64,000 nucleotides of DNA. It comes from Paenibacillus xylaniclasticus. Its GTDB lineage: Bacteria > Bacillota > Bacilli > Paenibacillales > Paenibacillaceae. The notes beneath the pieces are model-generated. The model saw nothing but the letters and a program-made list of their open reading frames with translations, did no database searches and had not been told where the DNA came from. Position numbers and translations under genes: made by a program. Each line of letters begins with the position of its first letter. The first letter of the stretch is position 1. The stretch spans positions 46,998 through 110,997 of the forward strand of contig NZ_BIML01000018.1 of assembly GCF_004001065.1 (NCBI RefSeq), read 5' to 3'. This document shows positions 36,477 through 45,302 of the stretch, one piece after another.

Positions 36477-36628
36477 CTATATCAGGATACATGACTTGAT
36501 GCCAGTACCGATTGAACTACTAGTCTGATCTTGTCATCGTCGATCACGATCGCAGTCTGTTACATTTTGTCTTCATGGTTATTGTGACTTTTACTGTCTC
36601 GGTCATATGATTGTCTATATATCGAAAA

Positions 36629-36652
36629 AGGACCCGCATCTCTGCGAGTCCT
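36629..36652 (-). terminator. Terminator of mqo
   Basis: Arms 36629-36638 and 36643-36652 form a 10-bp stem (one G-U) with a four-base loop, followed on the minus strand by five T. It lies 10 bases after the mqo stop. Confidence 0.8.
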
Positions 36653-36661
36653 AAATTATCT

Positions 36662-38164
36662 TTACGCCTGTACAGCAGCAGCTTCCTTCAAGCCGAGCGT
36701 ACGCGCCGAGGTCGACATAATCTCTTGAATAAGCGCTGGGTTCTGAGTGAGCTTCACGCCATACGACGGAATCATTTCTTTAATTTTAGGCTCCCATTCT
36801 TTCAGTTGCTGCGGGAAGCACTTCTCGATGACTTCCAGCATAACGGAAACAGCAGTTGAAGCACCTGGAGAAGCGCCTAGCAATGCGGCAATTGAGCCGT
36901 CTGCAGCACTGATAACTTCCGTACCGAATTGGAGCGTTCCTTTGCCGCCGGTTGCTGTATCTTTAATGATTTGTACACGTTGACCAGCAACGATTAAATT
37001 CCAATCCTCGCTCTTTGCGTTCGGTACGAATTCACGCAGCGCCTCCATCCGCTTCTCTTTGGACTGCATTAATTCTTTGATCAAGTACGTCGTCAGTGGC
37101 ACGTTCTTGAAGCCTGCCGCCACCATCGTAGTAAGATTATGCGGCTTCACCGATTTGACAAGGTCAAGCATCGAACCGAACTTCAGAAACTTCGGCGAGA
37201 AGCCAGCGAACGGACCGAACAGCAGCGATTCTTTCTTGTCGATCATACGCGTATCCAGATGCGGCACTGACATTGGAGGAGCACCAACCGGTGCTTTACC
37301 ATATACTTTCGCATTATGCTGCTTTACGATCTCCGGCTTCTGACATACCATGAAGATACCGCTAACTGGGAAGCCGCCTACTCCTTTGCCTTCTTGAATT
37401 CCGGACTTTTGCAGCAGATGCAGACTGCCGCCGCCGCCGCCAATAAATACAAACTTTGCCTTATGACGCTCGACTGATCCCGTACCAACATCTCGTACCT
37501 TCAGCTCCCAAGAGCCGTCGCCCGCACGCTTAATATCATCTACATTGCGGTTGAATTGAATATCGACGTTCTTTCTTTTCAGATGGTTGAACAGCATACG
37601 TGTCAGAGCGCCAAAGTTAACGTCTGTACCCGCTTCGCTTCTTGTAGCGGCGATAGGTTCATTCACGACGCGATCCTTCATCATGAGCGGAATCCATTCC
37701 TGCAATTTCGCTGGATCATCGGAATATTCCATTCCTTGGAACAACGGATTGCTTGAGAGCGCTTCGAACCGTTTTTTCAGAAACTTAACGTCCTTCTCGC
37801 CTTTCACGAAGCTCATATGTGGAACTGGAACGATAAAGTCCCTCGGATTTTGAATCAGCTTGCTGTTCACAAGGTAAGACCAGAACTGCTTAGACACTTG
37901 GAATTCTTCATTAACTTTAATCGCCTTCGTAATGTCGATGGAGCCGTCTGCTTTTTCCGTTGTATAGTTCAGCTCGCACAATGAGGAGTGTCCCGTGCCT
38001 GCATTATTCCATTCATTCGAGCTTTCTTCGCCAGCAACTTCACGCCGTTCGAATACGGTTATATTCCATGTCGGATTTAATTCTTTCAGCAGCGTCCCGA
38101 GCGTTGCGCTCATAATGCCGGCGCCGATTAGGATAACGTCTGTATTGGTTTGTTGGCTACTCAT
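36662..38164 (-). CDS. mqo: Malate:quinone oxidoreductase, 500 aa
   Basis: FAD-dependent membrane-associated enzyme that oxidises malate to oxaloacetate and passes electrons to the quinone pool. The N-terminal FAD-binding motif [15 protein letters not shown] and the family-typical stretch [22 protein letters not shown] are both present, and the length equals the family norm. An AAGGAAGG site precedes the ATG. It forms a single-gene unit with its own terminator. Nothing unusual was seen. Confidence 0.93.
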   Translation of the reverse strand: MSSQQTNTDVILIGAGIMSATLGTLLKELNPTWNITVFERREVAGEESSNEWNNAGTGHSSLCELNYTTEKADGSIDITKAIKVNEEFQVSKQFWSYLVNSKLIQNPRDFIVPVPHMSFVKGEKDVKFLKKRFEALSSNPLFQGMEYSDDPAKLQEWIPLMMKDRVVNEPIAATRSEAGTDVNFGALTRMLFNHLKRKNVDIQFNRNVDDIKRAGDGSWELKVRDVGTGSVERHKAKFVFIGGGGGSLHLLQKSGIQEGKGVGGFPVSGIFMVCQKPEIVKQHNAKVYGKAPVGAPPMSVPHLDTRMIDKKESLLFGPFAGFSPKFLKFGSMLDLVKSVKPHNLTTMVAAGFKNVPLTTYLIKELMQSKEKRMEALREFVPNAKSEDWNLIVAGQRVQIIKDTATGGKGTLQFGTEVISAADGSIAALLGASPGASTAVSVMLEVIEKCFPQQLKEWEPKIKEMIPSYGVKLTQNPALIQEIMSTSARTLGLKEAAAVQA

Positions 38165-38569
38165 GATTACCTTCCTTACACGCTATTATTTGAAGAAAAG
38201 GTGCTGGTTCTCCCGGTAAATGTAACCTTATGCCGGAAGCAGCCATACACCAATCTTGACTAAGTAATAAAATAACGAATCAAAATGATTTACTATCCAT
38301 TATATGATAAATAAAAGTCGTTCGACAAGAATCGCGCTCGTTCTTCGTTAAAGGTTCACATGCTGTCCAACAGCGCATCACTTGTCCGAACAAAACTTTA
38401 CATTGCATTGTTGATGATACTCCCAGTTTTATTATTTGTAAAACGAATCTTTTGTATAGGCTTGATTAGAACTTTTAATCGATTTGGAATTGACATTCTT
38501 CCGCAGATGCATTAGGTGCGTATGATAAAATAAAAGAGCCGCGTTGCACGCGGCTCCAATTAGCTATGG
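38165..38569. other. Intergenic region upstream of mqo
   Basis: A 405-base AT-rich gap. It contains the presumed mqo promoter and, at 38536-38556, the terminator of the phosphoesterase gene. No other structure or ORF could be supported. Confidence 0.5.
38536..38556 (-). terminator. Terminator of the metallophosphoesterase gene
   Basis: GAGCCGCGT (38536-38544) and ACGCGGCTC (38548-38556) form a perfect 9-bp stem with a 3-base loop, followed by TTTTATTTTA on the minus strand. Confidence 0.85.
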
Positions 38570-39082
38570 TTATGCCTGCTCTTCGGTAGGAACTGCCGCA
38601 TCACGGATCTGCTCGAACGTGATCGGGGAATAATCCCAATGCTCGACGCTGACGTTGAAATAATTAAGGCCTTCATACTTCTGTGAGTGGATATGTCCAT
38701 GAACATTTACATACGGCATATGCTTGTTCATGTACATTGGTTCATGCGACAAGAAGAAAAACTCTTTGTATATGATAGGATACTCGCTTACTTCGTCGAA
38801 TCCGGCTTCAAGCCACCAGGAACGCGAACGGCCGCGGTCATGATTGCCTAAGATAAGATATTTGCGGCCGTTCAACCGTGCGACAATCGCCGCAGTCTTC
38901 TCTTGGTTCAAAAAGGAAAAATCGCCTAGATGAAAAACTTTGTCGTTCTTGCCAACAACAGCGTTCCACTTCTCGATCATGAACTCATTCATCTCATCGA
39001 CGCTGGTGAACGGACGTGACTCGAAATCGATGATCCCCTTATGACCGAAATGATGATCCGAAGTAAAAAATATGTTCTGCAT
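38570..39082 (-). CDS. Metallophosphoesterase, about 170 aa
   Basis: Calcineurin-like phosphoesterase with all five metal-binding blocks: SDHHFGH, GDFSFL, GNHDRG, LSHEP and NVHGHIHS. The substrate is not evident; relatives hydrolyse phosphodiesters. The start is taken as ATG 39082, 8 bases after GGAAGG; the frame also has a GTG at 39091 without a good site. It lies downstream of uppP on the same strand with a 40-base gap and ends in its own terminator, so the two may be co-transcribed. Confidence 0.85.
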   Translation of the reverse strand: MQNIFFTSDHHFGHKGIIDFESRPFTSVDEMNEFMIEKWNAVVGKNDKVFHLGDFSFLNQEKTAAIVARLNGRKYLILGNHDRGRSRSWWLEAGFDEVSEYPIIYKEFFFLSHEPMYMNKHMPYVNVHGHIHSQKYEGLNYFNVSVEHWDYSPITFEQIRDAAVPTEEQA

Positions 39083-39122
39083 CGTATTCACCTTCCTTAT
39101 ACATATTATTATGATTTGAAAA

Positions 39123-39950
39123 CTACAGCAAGAAGATCCAGAAGAGCGCCGCGAGTATGAAACGGTAAACGGCGAATGGAATCAATTTCACACGCTCAAT
39201 TAGATTCAAGAAAAACTTAATGGCAAATAATGCAGTAATGAAAGACGTCACGAAACCGGTAACGAACAGCGGAATATCACTCGCAGTCAGATAGCTCCAG
39301 CTTTCAAGCAAATCTTTGCCCGAAGCTCCGACCATTATCGGTACAGCCATAATAAAGGTGAATTCAGCTGCCGTTTTATGATTTAGCCCTGCAAGCAGGC
39401 CGCCCGACAGCGTAGCTCCAGAACGTGAGAAGCCTGGAACGAGCGCGAGCATTTGGAACAGACCAATAATCAGTGCCTGTTTATAAGTCATTTGATCGAG
39501 CGTTCCGGCTGATGGATGAGTTGCTTTAAGCTTCTCGGCTGCGATCATCAGCAAGCCGCCGAGAATTAATGTTACAACGACCGTTCGAGCACTGAACAGC
39601 TCATGCTTGATCGTATCATAGAACAAAACTCCACCTGCTCCGAATGGCAGCATGCCAATGATGATATGAAGAAGGTTAAACCGTCGTTTGTTTTTGGGAT
39701 TTACACCTGCAGCATTTCGAGGAATTACACTTTTACCCAATCCGATTAAGCTCAACATCTTCTTCCAGAACACAACAACGACCGCCAATATCGATCCCAG
39801 CTGCACAACAATTTCGAACGTGCTGGCACGCACTGTCTCTTCGAATCCGAGCAAATGGCCGACCAGAATCATATGTCCAGTCGAGGACACAGGCGCAAAT
39901 TCCGTTAATCCTTCCACAATTCCTAATATAAGTCCGATTAAGATGTCCAT
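39123..39950 (-). CDS. uppP: Undecaprenyl-diphosphate phosphatase UppP/BacA
   Basis: Integral membrane enzyme that recycles undecaprenyl pyrophosphate for cell-wall synthesis and gives bacitracin tolerance when abundant. Both active-site motifs are seen: [15 protein letters not shown] at residues 13-27 and [13 protein letters not shown] near 160. The 275 residues form about eight membrane segments, the family norm. GGAGAGAG precedes the ATG. It may be co-transcribed with the phosphoesterase. Confidence 0.93.
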   Translation of the reverse strand: MDILIGLILGIVEGLTEFAPVSSTGHMILVGHLLGFEETVRASTFEIVVQLGSILAVVVVFWKKMLSLIGLGKSVIPRNAAGVNPKNKRRFNLLHIIIGMLPFGAGGVLFYDTIKHELFSARTVVVTLILGGLLMIAAEKLKATHPSAGTLDQMTYKQALIIGLFQMLALVPGFSRSGATLSGGLLAGLNHKTAAEFTFIMAVPIMVGASGKDLLESWSYLTASDIPLFVTGFVTSFITALFAIKFFLNLIERVKLIPFAVYRFILAALFWIFLL

Positions 39951-40164
39951 AACTCTCTCCTTTTATTTTTCTTATTCCTCTATTAACACGACTTAATCGG
40001 ACAGTAGGATTCGTTTGGCATCTTACGATATTGTAATGTTGAAAAATATGAAATGGCAACCTTTATATCTATTAATAGAATCTTTCCTGGTCATCTGCTT
40101 TTGTGTCAGACACATAGCCATATTCCGTCTCGTAATTACAACCTTATATCAACTCAACGATAAA

Positions 40165-40197
40165 AGCAGCTGAATGAACTGTGAGCATTCAGCTGCT
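40165..40197 (-). terminator. Terminator of the VOC/LamG gene
   Basis: AGCAGCTGAATG (40165-40176) and CATTCAGCTGCT (40186-40197) form a perfect 12-bp stem with a 9-base loop, followed on the minus strand by TTTTA. It lies about 14 bases after the stop of the VOC/LamG gene. The plus-strand side has only a mixed T-rich run. Confidence 0.75.
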
Positions 40198-40210
40198 TCT
40201 TCTGTTTTTA

Positions 40211-41653
40211 TTAAATTTGATTAATTATTACGGACTTCACCGTGACCGCACTGCCAGCTTCCGCTCCGATTCCAAGCCTAAATCGGCATCCACTATAATC
40301 GCCTTTGCGTTCAAGGACCGTCTTATCATCGATTATTAATGACATAAATTTATTCTCTAGCCTCCACTCTATTGTTGCCGTTGTATCATAAGGTAGAGCA
40401 GCTCCGTCTATCCATATTTCTTCTCTCGTCGCTGGATCGATGAACAAAAGCTTGCCGTCACTGTTCCATTTCATTAATGTGGTATAACCGCCGTAAATTA
40501 CAGCCGAGCGTGTGAAGCTGTGCAGCTCTGTTCGGAATGCGAAGGGGACATTATATACATGGCCAGTGCGTGCGAAGCCTAGCTCTTCACCACCGCTTAG
40601 CCACAAGCCGCTGCTCGTAACGACAGCATGACAAGCAGCATCTGCCGTCAGATGATCCTCCGATGCGGCACTGCCTGAGATTGGCAGATAGATGGCTTGA
40701 CTCTCCGGAGCAATCGACTCTACCGCTAACGATTTGACCGTCACACGGCCCATGACGCCTGAGATACCAGTTTGTCCATTGATGCCGCCGAAATATCCGT
40801 CTTGACGGTGAAACAGCTTACCATCTACATGAACTTCCATTCGCCGTTCCTCGATTGTCCACGATACATGCACCCATTGACCGATCGGAACAGAACCTTT
40901 GCGATGGAATGTAAAATGCGTATTCAGCTTAGGGTGTACAACGAATAGATCACTACCTGTACCATTCTCTAATACCTCCGGTGAATTACCGTAATTTATA
41001 GCTACCATCCCGCTGGCAAATGTGAGGTACATCGATCCTTGGTCTATTCTTACAGTCGCTTCAATTCTCAGTGGTGTCTCAAATTCACCTTCAGCATAAG
41101 CATGTCCTGTCAGTTCAAGGCCAGATGACGTAATTTGGGCCAGTGAAGCTTGTTCACTTGCTGTTAGCAGCAGTCCGCCGGCATCGTAGGCGACAACATT
41201 GTCGGTTGCTCTTTTTACTGATTCTGTATCGGTCTCCGGCCCCTCAATGCTCCCCGGGTTACCGCATACCATCAACAGGTTTCCGTCTGGATCACGGAAG
41301 GTGAAGAAGGCCATCCCCGGGAATTGCATAATATCTTCTACAATCTCAATGCCGCACTTCTTCACATATCGGTACGCTGCGCCAACGTCCGGGGAATCCA
41401 GCATAAGCTGTGCTCGATTCTCCCATGCCAGCCCGCTGTCATAGCCATTTTGGTCTAATACAAGTTCCGAGCCGCCATCCATCGTAATGGCGTGTACTTT
41501 CTCCGTAGCAGCGGAACGCTGCGGCATGCCGAGCAGCCGATGATACCAATTGACGGACCGCTCCATATTGCTGACATGGATGAATATGCCTCCTACTTTG
41601 TTTCGAATTGGGTGTACGTAATCCGTCTTTTCTGACTTTAATTGCTTAGTCAT
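40211..41653 (-). CDS. VOC-domain protein fused to two LamG-like domains, 480 aa
   Basis: Residues about 14-135 are a vicinal oxygen chelate (glyoxalase/bleomycin-resistance) domain: GGIFIHVSNMERSVNWYHRLLG, then FFTFRDPDGNLLMVCGNPG. Residues about 155-315 and 330-480 each read as a concanavalin/LamG-like sandwich (IEATVRIDQGSMYLTFASG, WVHVSWTIEERRMEVHVDGKLF; then FAFRTELHSFTRSAVIYGGY, TIEWRLENKFMSLIIDDKTV). There is no signal peptide, so it is cytoplasmic. The combination is unusual and its function is unknown. It lies 95 bases after the ECF sigma gene on the same strand, so joint expression is possible. Confidence 0.65.
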   Translation of the reverse strand: MTKQLKSEKTDYVHPIRNKVGGIFIHVSNMERSVNWYHRLLGMPQRSAATEKVHAITMDGGSELVLDQNGYDSGLAWENRAQLMLDSPDVGAAYRYVKKCGIEIVEDIMQFPGMAFFTFRDPDGNLLMVCGNPGSIEGPETDTESVKRATDNVVAYDAGGLLLTASEQASLAQITSSGLELTGHAYAEGEFETPLRIEATVRIDQGSMYLTFASGMVAINYGNSPEVLENGTGSDLFVVHPKLNTHFTFHRKGSVPIGQWVHVSWTIEERRMEVHVDGKLFHRQDGYFGGINGQTGISGVMGRVTVKSLAVESIAPESQAIYLPISGSAASEDHLTADAACHAVVTSSGLWLSGGEELGFARTGHVYNVPFAFRTELHSFTRSAVIYGGYTTLMKWNSDGKLLFIDPATREEIWIDGAALPYDTTATIEWRLENKFMSLIIDDKTVLERKGDYSGCRFRLGIGAEAGSAVTVKSVIINQI

Positions 41654-41748
41654 TTGATACCCTTCCTCTCTCCTTTGAAGTAGGCCATATCAATGCCCTC
41701 ATCCATGTTGATGCAGCAACCTCTAAATTCCTTACATGCTTCAATCCA

Positions 41749-43365
41749 TCAGCTTCTATGTAGCTCGATTAACATCGCGGCTTCCTCTAGTACTTCGGCG
41801 GCTTCAAGCTCAAGTACAGCTGCTCGTTCCAATAAGGTAGCGGCCCGATCAGCCGGTCCAGGCGAGGTGGGATCGGCCCCATAAGGCAGCGGAAACAAGC
41901 CAGATGTCCGATGCAACAGCTCAGCAATTTGCTCGAATAACGATGCTGCATGCCTTACAGCAAGACGAGCCGAATCAGGCAGGTATCCTCCATACCAAGC
42001 TCCGTCTAACAAATGTCGCATGAAAACAACAGCATGATGGCGAGCTTCGGCAACGACAGCCATATTGTATGCTACGCTTAAAGGGTCAACTTGCTGCTGA
42101 GCATTGAAAGAATCAATCCATATCCGATAAGCAGCAGCGCCGCTGACCGAGTACTGCATCACTTTATCATTTCCGCGAATGTTTCGGGTCGCCAGACGTA
42201 AGATGCTCGCTGCAAGGTGTGGATGATGGTTGATGGAAAGATGCCTCCTAGGAATAGCAGCGAACCATTCCAATGGCTGACGTACACGGCCGAGCTTATC
42301 GTAGGGCAAAGCCTTCCCCTTGACAGACGTGTCGGTAACAGACCAGCACTGGCGCTGGTCGTCGAAGCCATGGATCATCCCGAACTCCGCGTTACTTAGC
42401 CCCCAGGCGACGGTCGGCCAGCCTTGTGACATAGATTGACGGATTTCGTCCATACATTCGATAAGTACATTAGGATCCTGCAATTGAACAGTTGGGCCGC
42501 CGTATATAGCGAAAGAAAATCCCAGATGTGTCAATCCTACTATTACGGATGCCTTCCAATCGTAACAGTAGGGACCACTAATACCGAGATCACATGCAGC
42601 GTGAAATCGAAAAGCATGTCCTGTTGCGGCAAACATATCACTAAGCGTCAATCCATACAGCTGAGCGGGAGCAGCGGCAAGCATTAGCATGGAGCATAAC
42701 GTATCGTATGCTCCAGCATGCAGGTCGTACCGCGTATTAGCGGCTTGCCCGGATTCCGGCTGATGGTTTCGCCGTTGTGCGGCCATAAAACGATCGATTT
42801 CCTCCTTGAAGCGGTAATCATACAATTTGCTTCGTGCGCGGGATAAAGCGGTATATACGGCTCCGTTATGGATGCCAAGCCTTGTTGCCGTCTCAGCGAC
42901 GGTTAGTCCTTCCAGCGCATGTGCTTGGATAACTTGTCGTTCTCGAGTGCCGAGCTTATCCAGTATCCGTTCAACTTCCGCTAACGCTTGCATCCCGATT
43001 GCTTGGAACTGCGGATCATTATTGATCGCAACGGTATGTCTCATCTGGTCCTCCACATCAGCATCAATGTATGCCAACTGTTCATGTCGGACAGACGGCG
43101 CTCGGATTGCCATTAGTGACTGATTCCGTACTAATGAGCGCAGCCAGGGAACGAATTTGTCTGGATGATCTAAGCTGCCTAAACGCCTTAATGTTAGAAT
43201 TAACGCCTCCTGCACGATATCCTCGGCCAGTACTGAATTACGAACAATGTGGTTGGCCCACTGAAGCATCTTCATTCGATGCTGCCGAATTAATGTGGAG
43301 AACGCCTCTTGATCTCCCTGCTGCGCCTTGCTTACCAACAATGCTTGCGGCAGTTCATCGTACAC
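41749..43365 (-). CDS. ECF-type sigma factor with large C-terminal BtrH/C39-like extension
   Basis: About 538 residues. Region 2 (about 10-80: HIVRNSVLAEDIVQEALILTLRRLG) and region 4 (about 130-195: LGTRERQVIQAHALEGLTVAETATRLGIHNGAVYTALSRARSKL) mark an ECF sigma factor, complete within the first 200 residues. Residues about 215-400 recall the BtrH N-terminal/C39-like fold (GAYDTLCSMLMLAA, ATGHAFRFHAACDLG, GWPTVAWGL, FGMIHGFDD), and 410-538 is a helical bundle. The extension may sense a ligand or replace an anti-sigma factor. No anti-sigma gene is adjacent. The start is probably GTG 43365, 11 bases after AGGAG; the TTG at 43374 sits only 2 bases from it. Confidence 0.72.
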   Translation of the reverse strand: MYDELPQALLVSKAQQGDQEAFSTLIRQHRMKMLQWANHIVRNSVLAEDIVQEALILTLRRLGSLDHPDKFVPWLRSLVRNQSLMAIRAPSVRHEQLAYIDADVEDQMRHTVAINNDPQFQAIGMQALAEVERILDKLGTRERQVIQAHALEGLTVAETATRLGIHNGAVYTALSRARSKLYDYRFKEEIDRFMAAQRRNHQPESGQAANTRYDLHAGAYDTLCSMLMLAAAPAQLYGLTLSDMFAATGHAFRFHAACDLGISGPYCYDWKASVIVGLTHLGFSFAIYGGPTVQLQDPNVLIECMDEIRQSMSQGWPTVAWGLSNAEFGMIHGFDDQRQCWSVTDTSVKGKALPYDKLGRVRQPLEWFAAIPRRHLSINHHPHLAASILRLATRNIRGNDKVMQYSVSGAAAYRIWIDSFNAQQQVDPLSVAYNMAVVAEARHHAVVFMRHLLDGAWYGGYLPDSARLAVRHAASLFEQIAELLHRTSGLFPLPYGADPTSPGPADRAATLLERAAVLELEAAEVLEEAAMLIELHRS

Positions 43366-43412
43366 TTTGATCAACTCTCCTGTATGTGATCCGAAGTAGA
43401 ATGCATGATCTT

Positions 43413-44891
43413 CTATATTTCTATGACCTTCGTTGCAATTCGGTCGCAGAATGATCGGTCATGCTCAACAAATAGAATGGTCGGTGAATAGTCGAGTAGA
43501 AGCTCCTCAATCTGCATACGGGAGATGACGTCAATGTAATTCAGCGGTTCGTCCCATATGTGCAAATGTACCTTCTCGCACAAGCTGGCAGCGATAAGCA
43601 CTTTCTTCTTCTGCCCGCCGCTGTATGCGGAAATATCCTTCTCGAATTGAGCTCTGGAGAAATCAAGCTTCCTTAGTATCGCTTTGAACAAGCTTTCGTC
43701 TATACCTCTATCGATTGCATATTGTGTTAAGCTGCCCTGCAGATGAGAAGTATCCTGCGAGACATACGAGATTTTCAGCTGACCACCTATACGAAGCTTG
43801 CCCGAGTATTTCATGTCCTCACCGCAAATCAGCTTCAATATGCTCGACTTTCCGGAGCCGTTCTTGCCCAGGAGTGCGATTCGATCCCCTTGATTGATCG
43901 TAAAGTGGACATCCTTGCATACAGTCTTATCTCCATATTGAATCGACACGCGATCAAGCTCGATCAATTGGTGTTTATGATATGGCAACTGCGCAATTTT
44001 CAGACTATCGGCGTACTCGATATTTTTGAGCAGCCCCGATTTCTCTTCAATGGCATTCTGCTGTCGCCGGTCGATCGACTTGGATCTCTTCATCATCTTC
44101 GCGGATTTGTGACCGACATATCCTTTATCCAGCTTGGAGCCGGAATTTTTCGACCCGTACTTTGACTTCTCTACTGCATCGGACCAATCGTTCGTACGCT
44201 TCGCCGCTTCTGCCAGCCGTTTAATGTTTTTCCGCAGTTTATCGTTCTCAGCCAGCTCGTATTGATCCTGTCGGCGCTTGTTTTCCCACCACTCGGAGAA
44301 ATTGCCCTGCTGAATCTCAATGTTCGTTTTATTAATGGACAAAATATGATCGACGCAATAATCCAGGAACGCCCGATCGTGCGATACAAGAATGAACCCG
44401 CTCTTCGAGCGCAAATATTGACCAACCAGCTTCCTGGCATGCATATCAAGATGGTTAGTCGGTTCGTCGATCAGCAAGAAGCTGTTCTCCTTCAACAACA
44501 GCGCTGCGAGCAGCACTTTCGTCTGCTCACCATTCGACAATGAACGGAATGAGCGGTACAGCACATCCTCCATCACTTTCAGAAGCGATAGCTCTCGCAT
44601 CAACTCCCAGTGAACATAATCAGGATATATGCTTGCTACGACATCAATCGTGTTGTCGTCTTGATTCCTTACATCATAAGGAAAATATTCAAACTGTACG
44701 CTTGTAGAGATACTCCCGCTGTATTCATATTTGCCTAGCAGTAGGTTCATAAAGGTCGTCTTGCCGCGGCCGTTGCGGCCTGTGAAGCCTAATCTCCAAT
44801 CGGTATCAATCTGAAAGCTGACGTTCTCGAAAATATTATCGTAACTGCCATAATGGGCAAAAGTAAGGTTCGTTACTTTAATTTGCGACAT
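43413..44891 (-). CDS. ABC-F protein, Lsa-type ribosomal protection
   Basis: Soluble protein with two ABC ATPase domains and no membrane part, 492 residues from ATG 44891 (GGGGG 8 bases upstream). First ATPase: GRNGRGKTT, LSNGEQTK, LLIDEPTNHLD. Second: GKNGSGKSS, YSGGQKKK, IWDEPLNYID. A charged interdomain linker (about 190-300) separates them. The pattern is that of Lsa/Vga/VmlR antibiotic-resistance ABC-F proteins, which dislodge lincosamide, streptogramin A or pleuromutilin drugs from the ribosome. The frame runs upstream to 45041 through the attenuator, so the longer version is not used. The attenuator supports drug-induced expression. Confidence 0.88.
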   Translation of the reverse strand: MSQIKVTNLTFAHYGSYDNIFENVSFQIDTDWRLGFTGRNGRGKTTFMNLLLGKYEYSGSISTSVQFEYFPYDVRNQDDNTIDVVASIYPDYVHWELMRELSLLKVMEDVLYRSFRSLSNGEQTKVLLAALLLKENSFLLIDEPTNHLDMHARKLVGQYLRSKSGFILVSHDRAFLDYCVDHILSINKTNIEIQQGNFSEWWENKRRQDQYELAENDKLRKNIKRLAEAAKRTNDWSDAVEKSKYGSKNSGSKLDKGYVGHKSAKMMKRSKSIDRRQQNAIEEKSGLLKNIEYADSLKIAQLPYHKHQLIELDRVSIQYGDKTVCKDVHFTINQGDRIALLGKNGSGKSSILKLICGEDMKYSGKLRIGGQLKISYVSQDTSHLQGSLTQYAIDRGIDESLFKAILRKLDFSRAQFEKDISAYSGGQKKKVLIAASLCEKVHLHIWDEPLNYIDVISRMQIEELLLDYSPTILFVEHDRSFCDRIATKVIEI

Positions 44892-44918
44892 TTCGTTATC
44901 CCCCTGTATATAAAATAA

Positions 44919-44949
44919 GAGCCGCAAGAAAGTTACTTCCTCGCAGCTC
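44919..44949 (-). promoter_or_regulatory. Attenuator terminator in the ABC-F leader
   Basis: On the minus transcript, 14-nt arms (44936-44949 and 44919-44932) pair fully if three G-U pairs are allowed, with a 3-base loop, followed by TTATTTTATATA just before the ABC-F ribosome binding site. An upstream segment (AAGAAGTTAC, near 45020-45030) can pair with the loop and 3' arm (GTAACTTTCTT) as an antiterminator. This is the build of antibiotic-responsive leaders of vmlR-like genes. Confidence 0.65.
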
Positions 44950-45105
44950 AATATATATACAGCAAATCTAGCCCTAATCCGGACTTCGATAAGGGTATAT
45001 AGAGTTGAGTTCCGAAGTGTATGTAACTTCTTGCCCATCACAAATAAAACACTGGTACAGCGACTGTGTTCGCTAATACGTATGTTCTATTGCTTGCAAG
45101 AAACA

Positions 45106-45123
45106 TTACACACTCTTCTTCAT
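45106..45123 (-). CDS. Candidate 5-residue leader peptide MKKSV of the ABC-F leader
   Basis: A five-codon ORF (MKKSV, stop TAA) about 170 bases before the hairpin, with a moderate purine-rich site (GGATAGGG) 9 bases upstream. Short upstream ORFs where a drug-stalled ribosome switches RNA folding are common in ABC-F leaders. Its distance from the antiterminator strand is a weak point. Confidence 0.35.
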   Translation of the reverse strand: MKKSV

Positions 45124-45240
45124 CTTCTCATCCCTATCCTTTAAGTTATCGGTAGTTTACCATATCTCATTATATTCATTCAAGATTTTGTTGATCTGTG
45201 GAAGATATGATATCTCATCATTACGGGCATCAAAATAGAA

Positions 45241-45277
45241 CAGTCGAATGCTGCCCCAACAGAATGGCATTCGACTG
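45241..45277 (-). terminator. Terminator of the endoglucanase gene
   Basis: CAGTCGAATGC (45241-45251) and GCATTCGACTG (45267-45277) form a perfect 11-bp stem with a 15-base loop; a T-rich run (TTCTATTTT) follows on the minus strand. Confidence 0.7.
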
Positions 45278-45302
45278 CTCTTCGTCATGATTTGGTCATA
45301 AT

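Larger units (their letters stand above)
36150..36661. other. Intergenic region between LPMO gene and mqo
   Basis: A 512-base gap. It holds the LPMO promoter region near its right border with 36150, an isolated terminator-like hairpin at 36453-36476, and the mqo terminator at 36629-36652. The 150 bases between the two hairpins could encode a short minus-strand transcript, but no ORF with a ribosome binding site is seen there. Confidence 0.45.
44892..45302. other. Leader region of the ABC-F gene and gap to the endoglucanase gene
   Basis: A 411-base stretch. It holds the attenuator hairpin (44919-44949), a candidate leader peptide (45106-45123) and the endoglucanase terminator (45241-45277). 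The ABC-F promoter must lie upstream of 45123 in the AT-rich part. Confidence 0.55.

Noticed and set aside
44892..45041. N-terminal 50-residue extension of the ABC-F protein
   Set aside because: The extension crosses the attenuator hairpin and has no ribosome site, while GGGGG precedes ATG 44891 and homology begins there.
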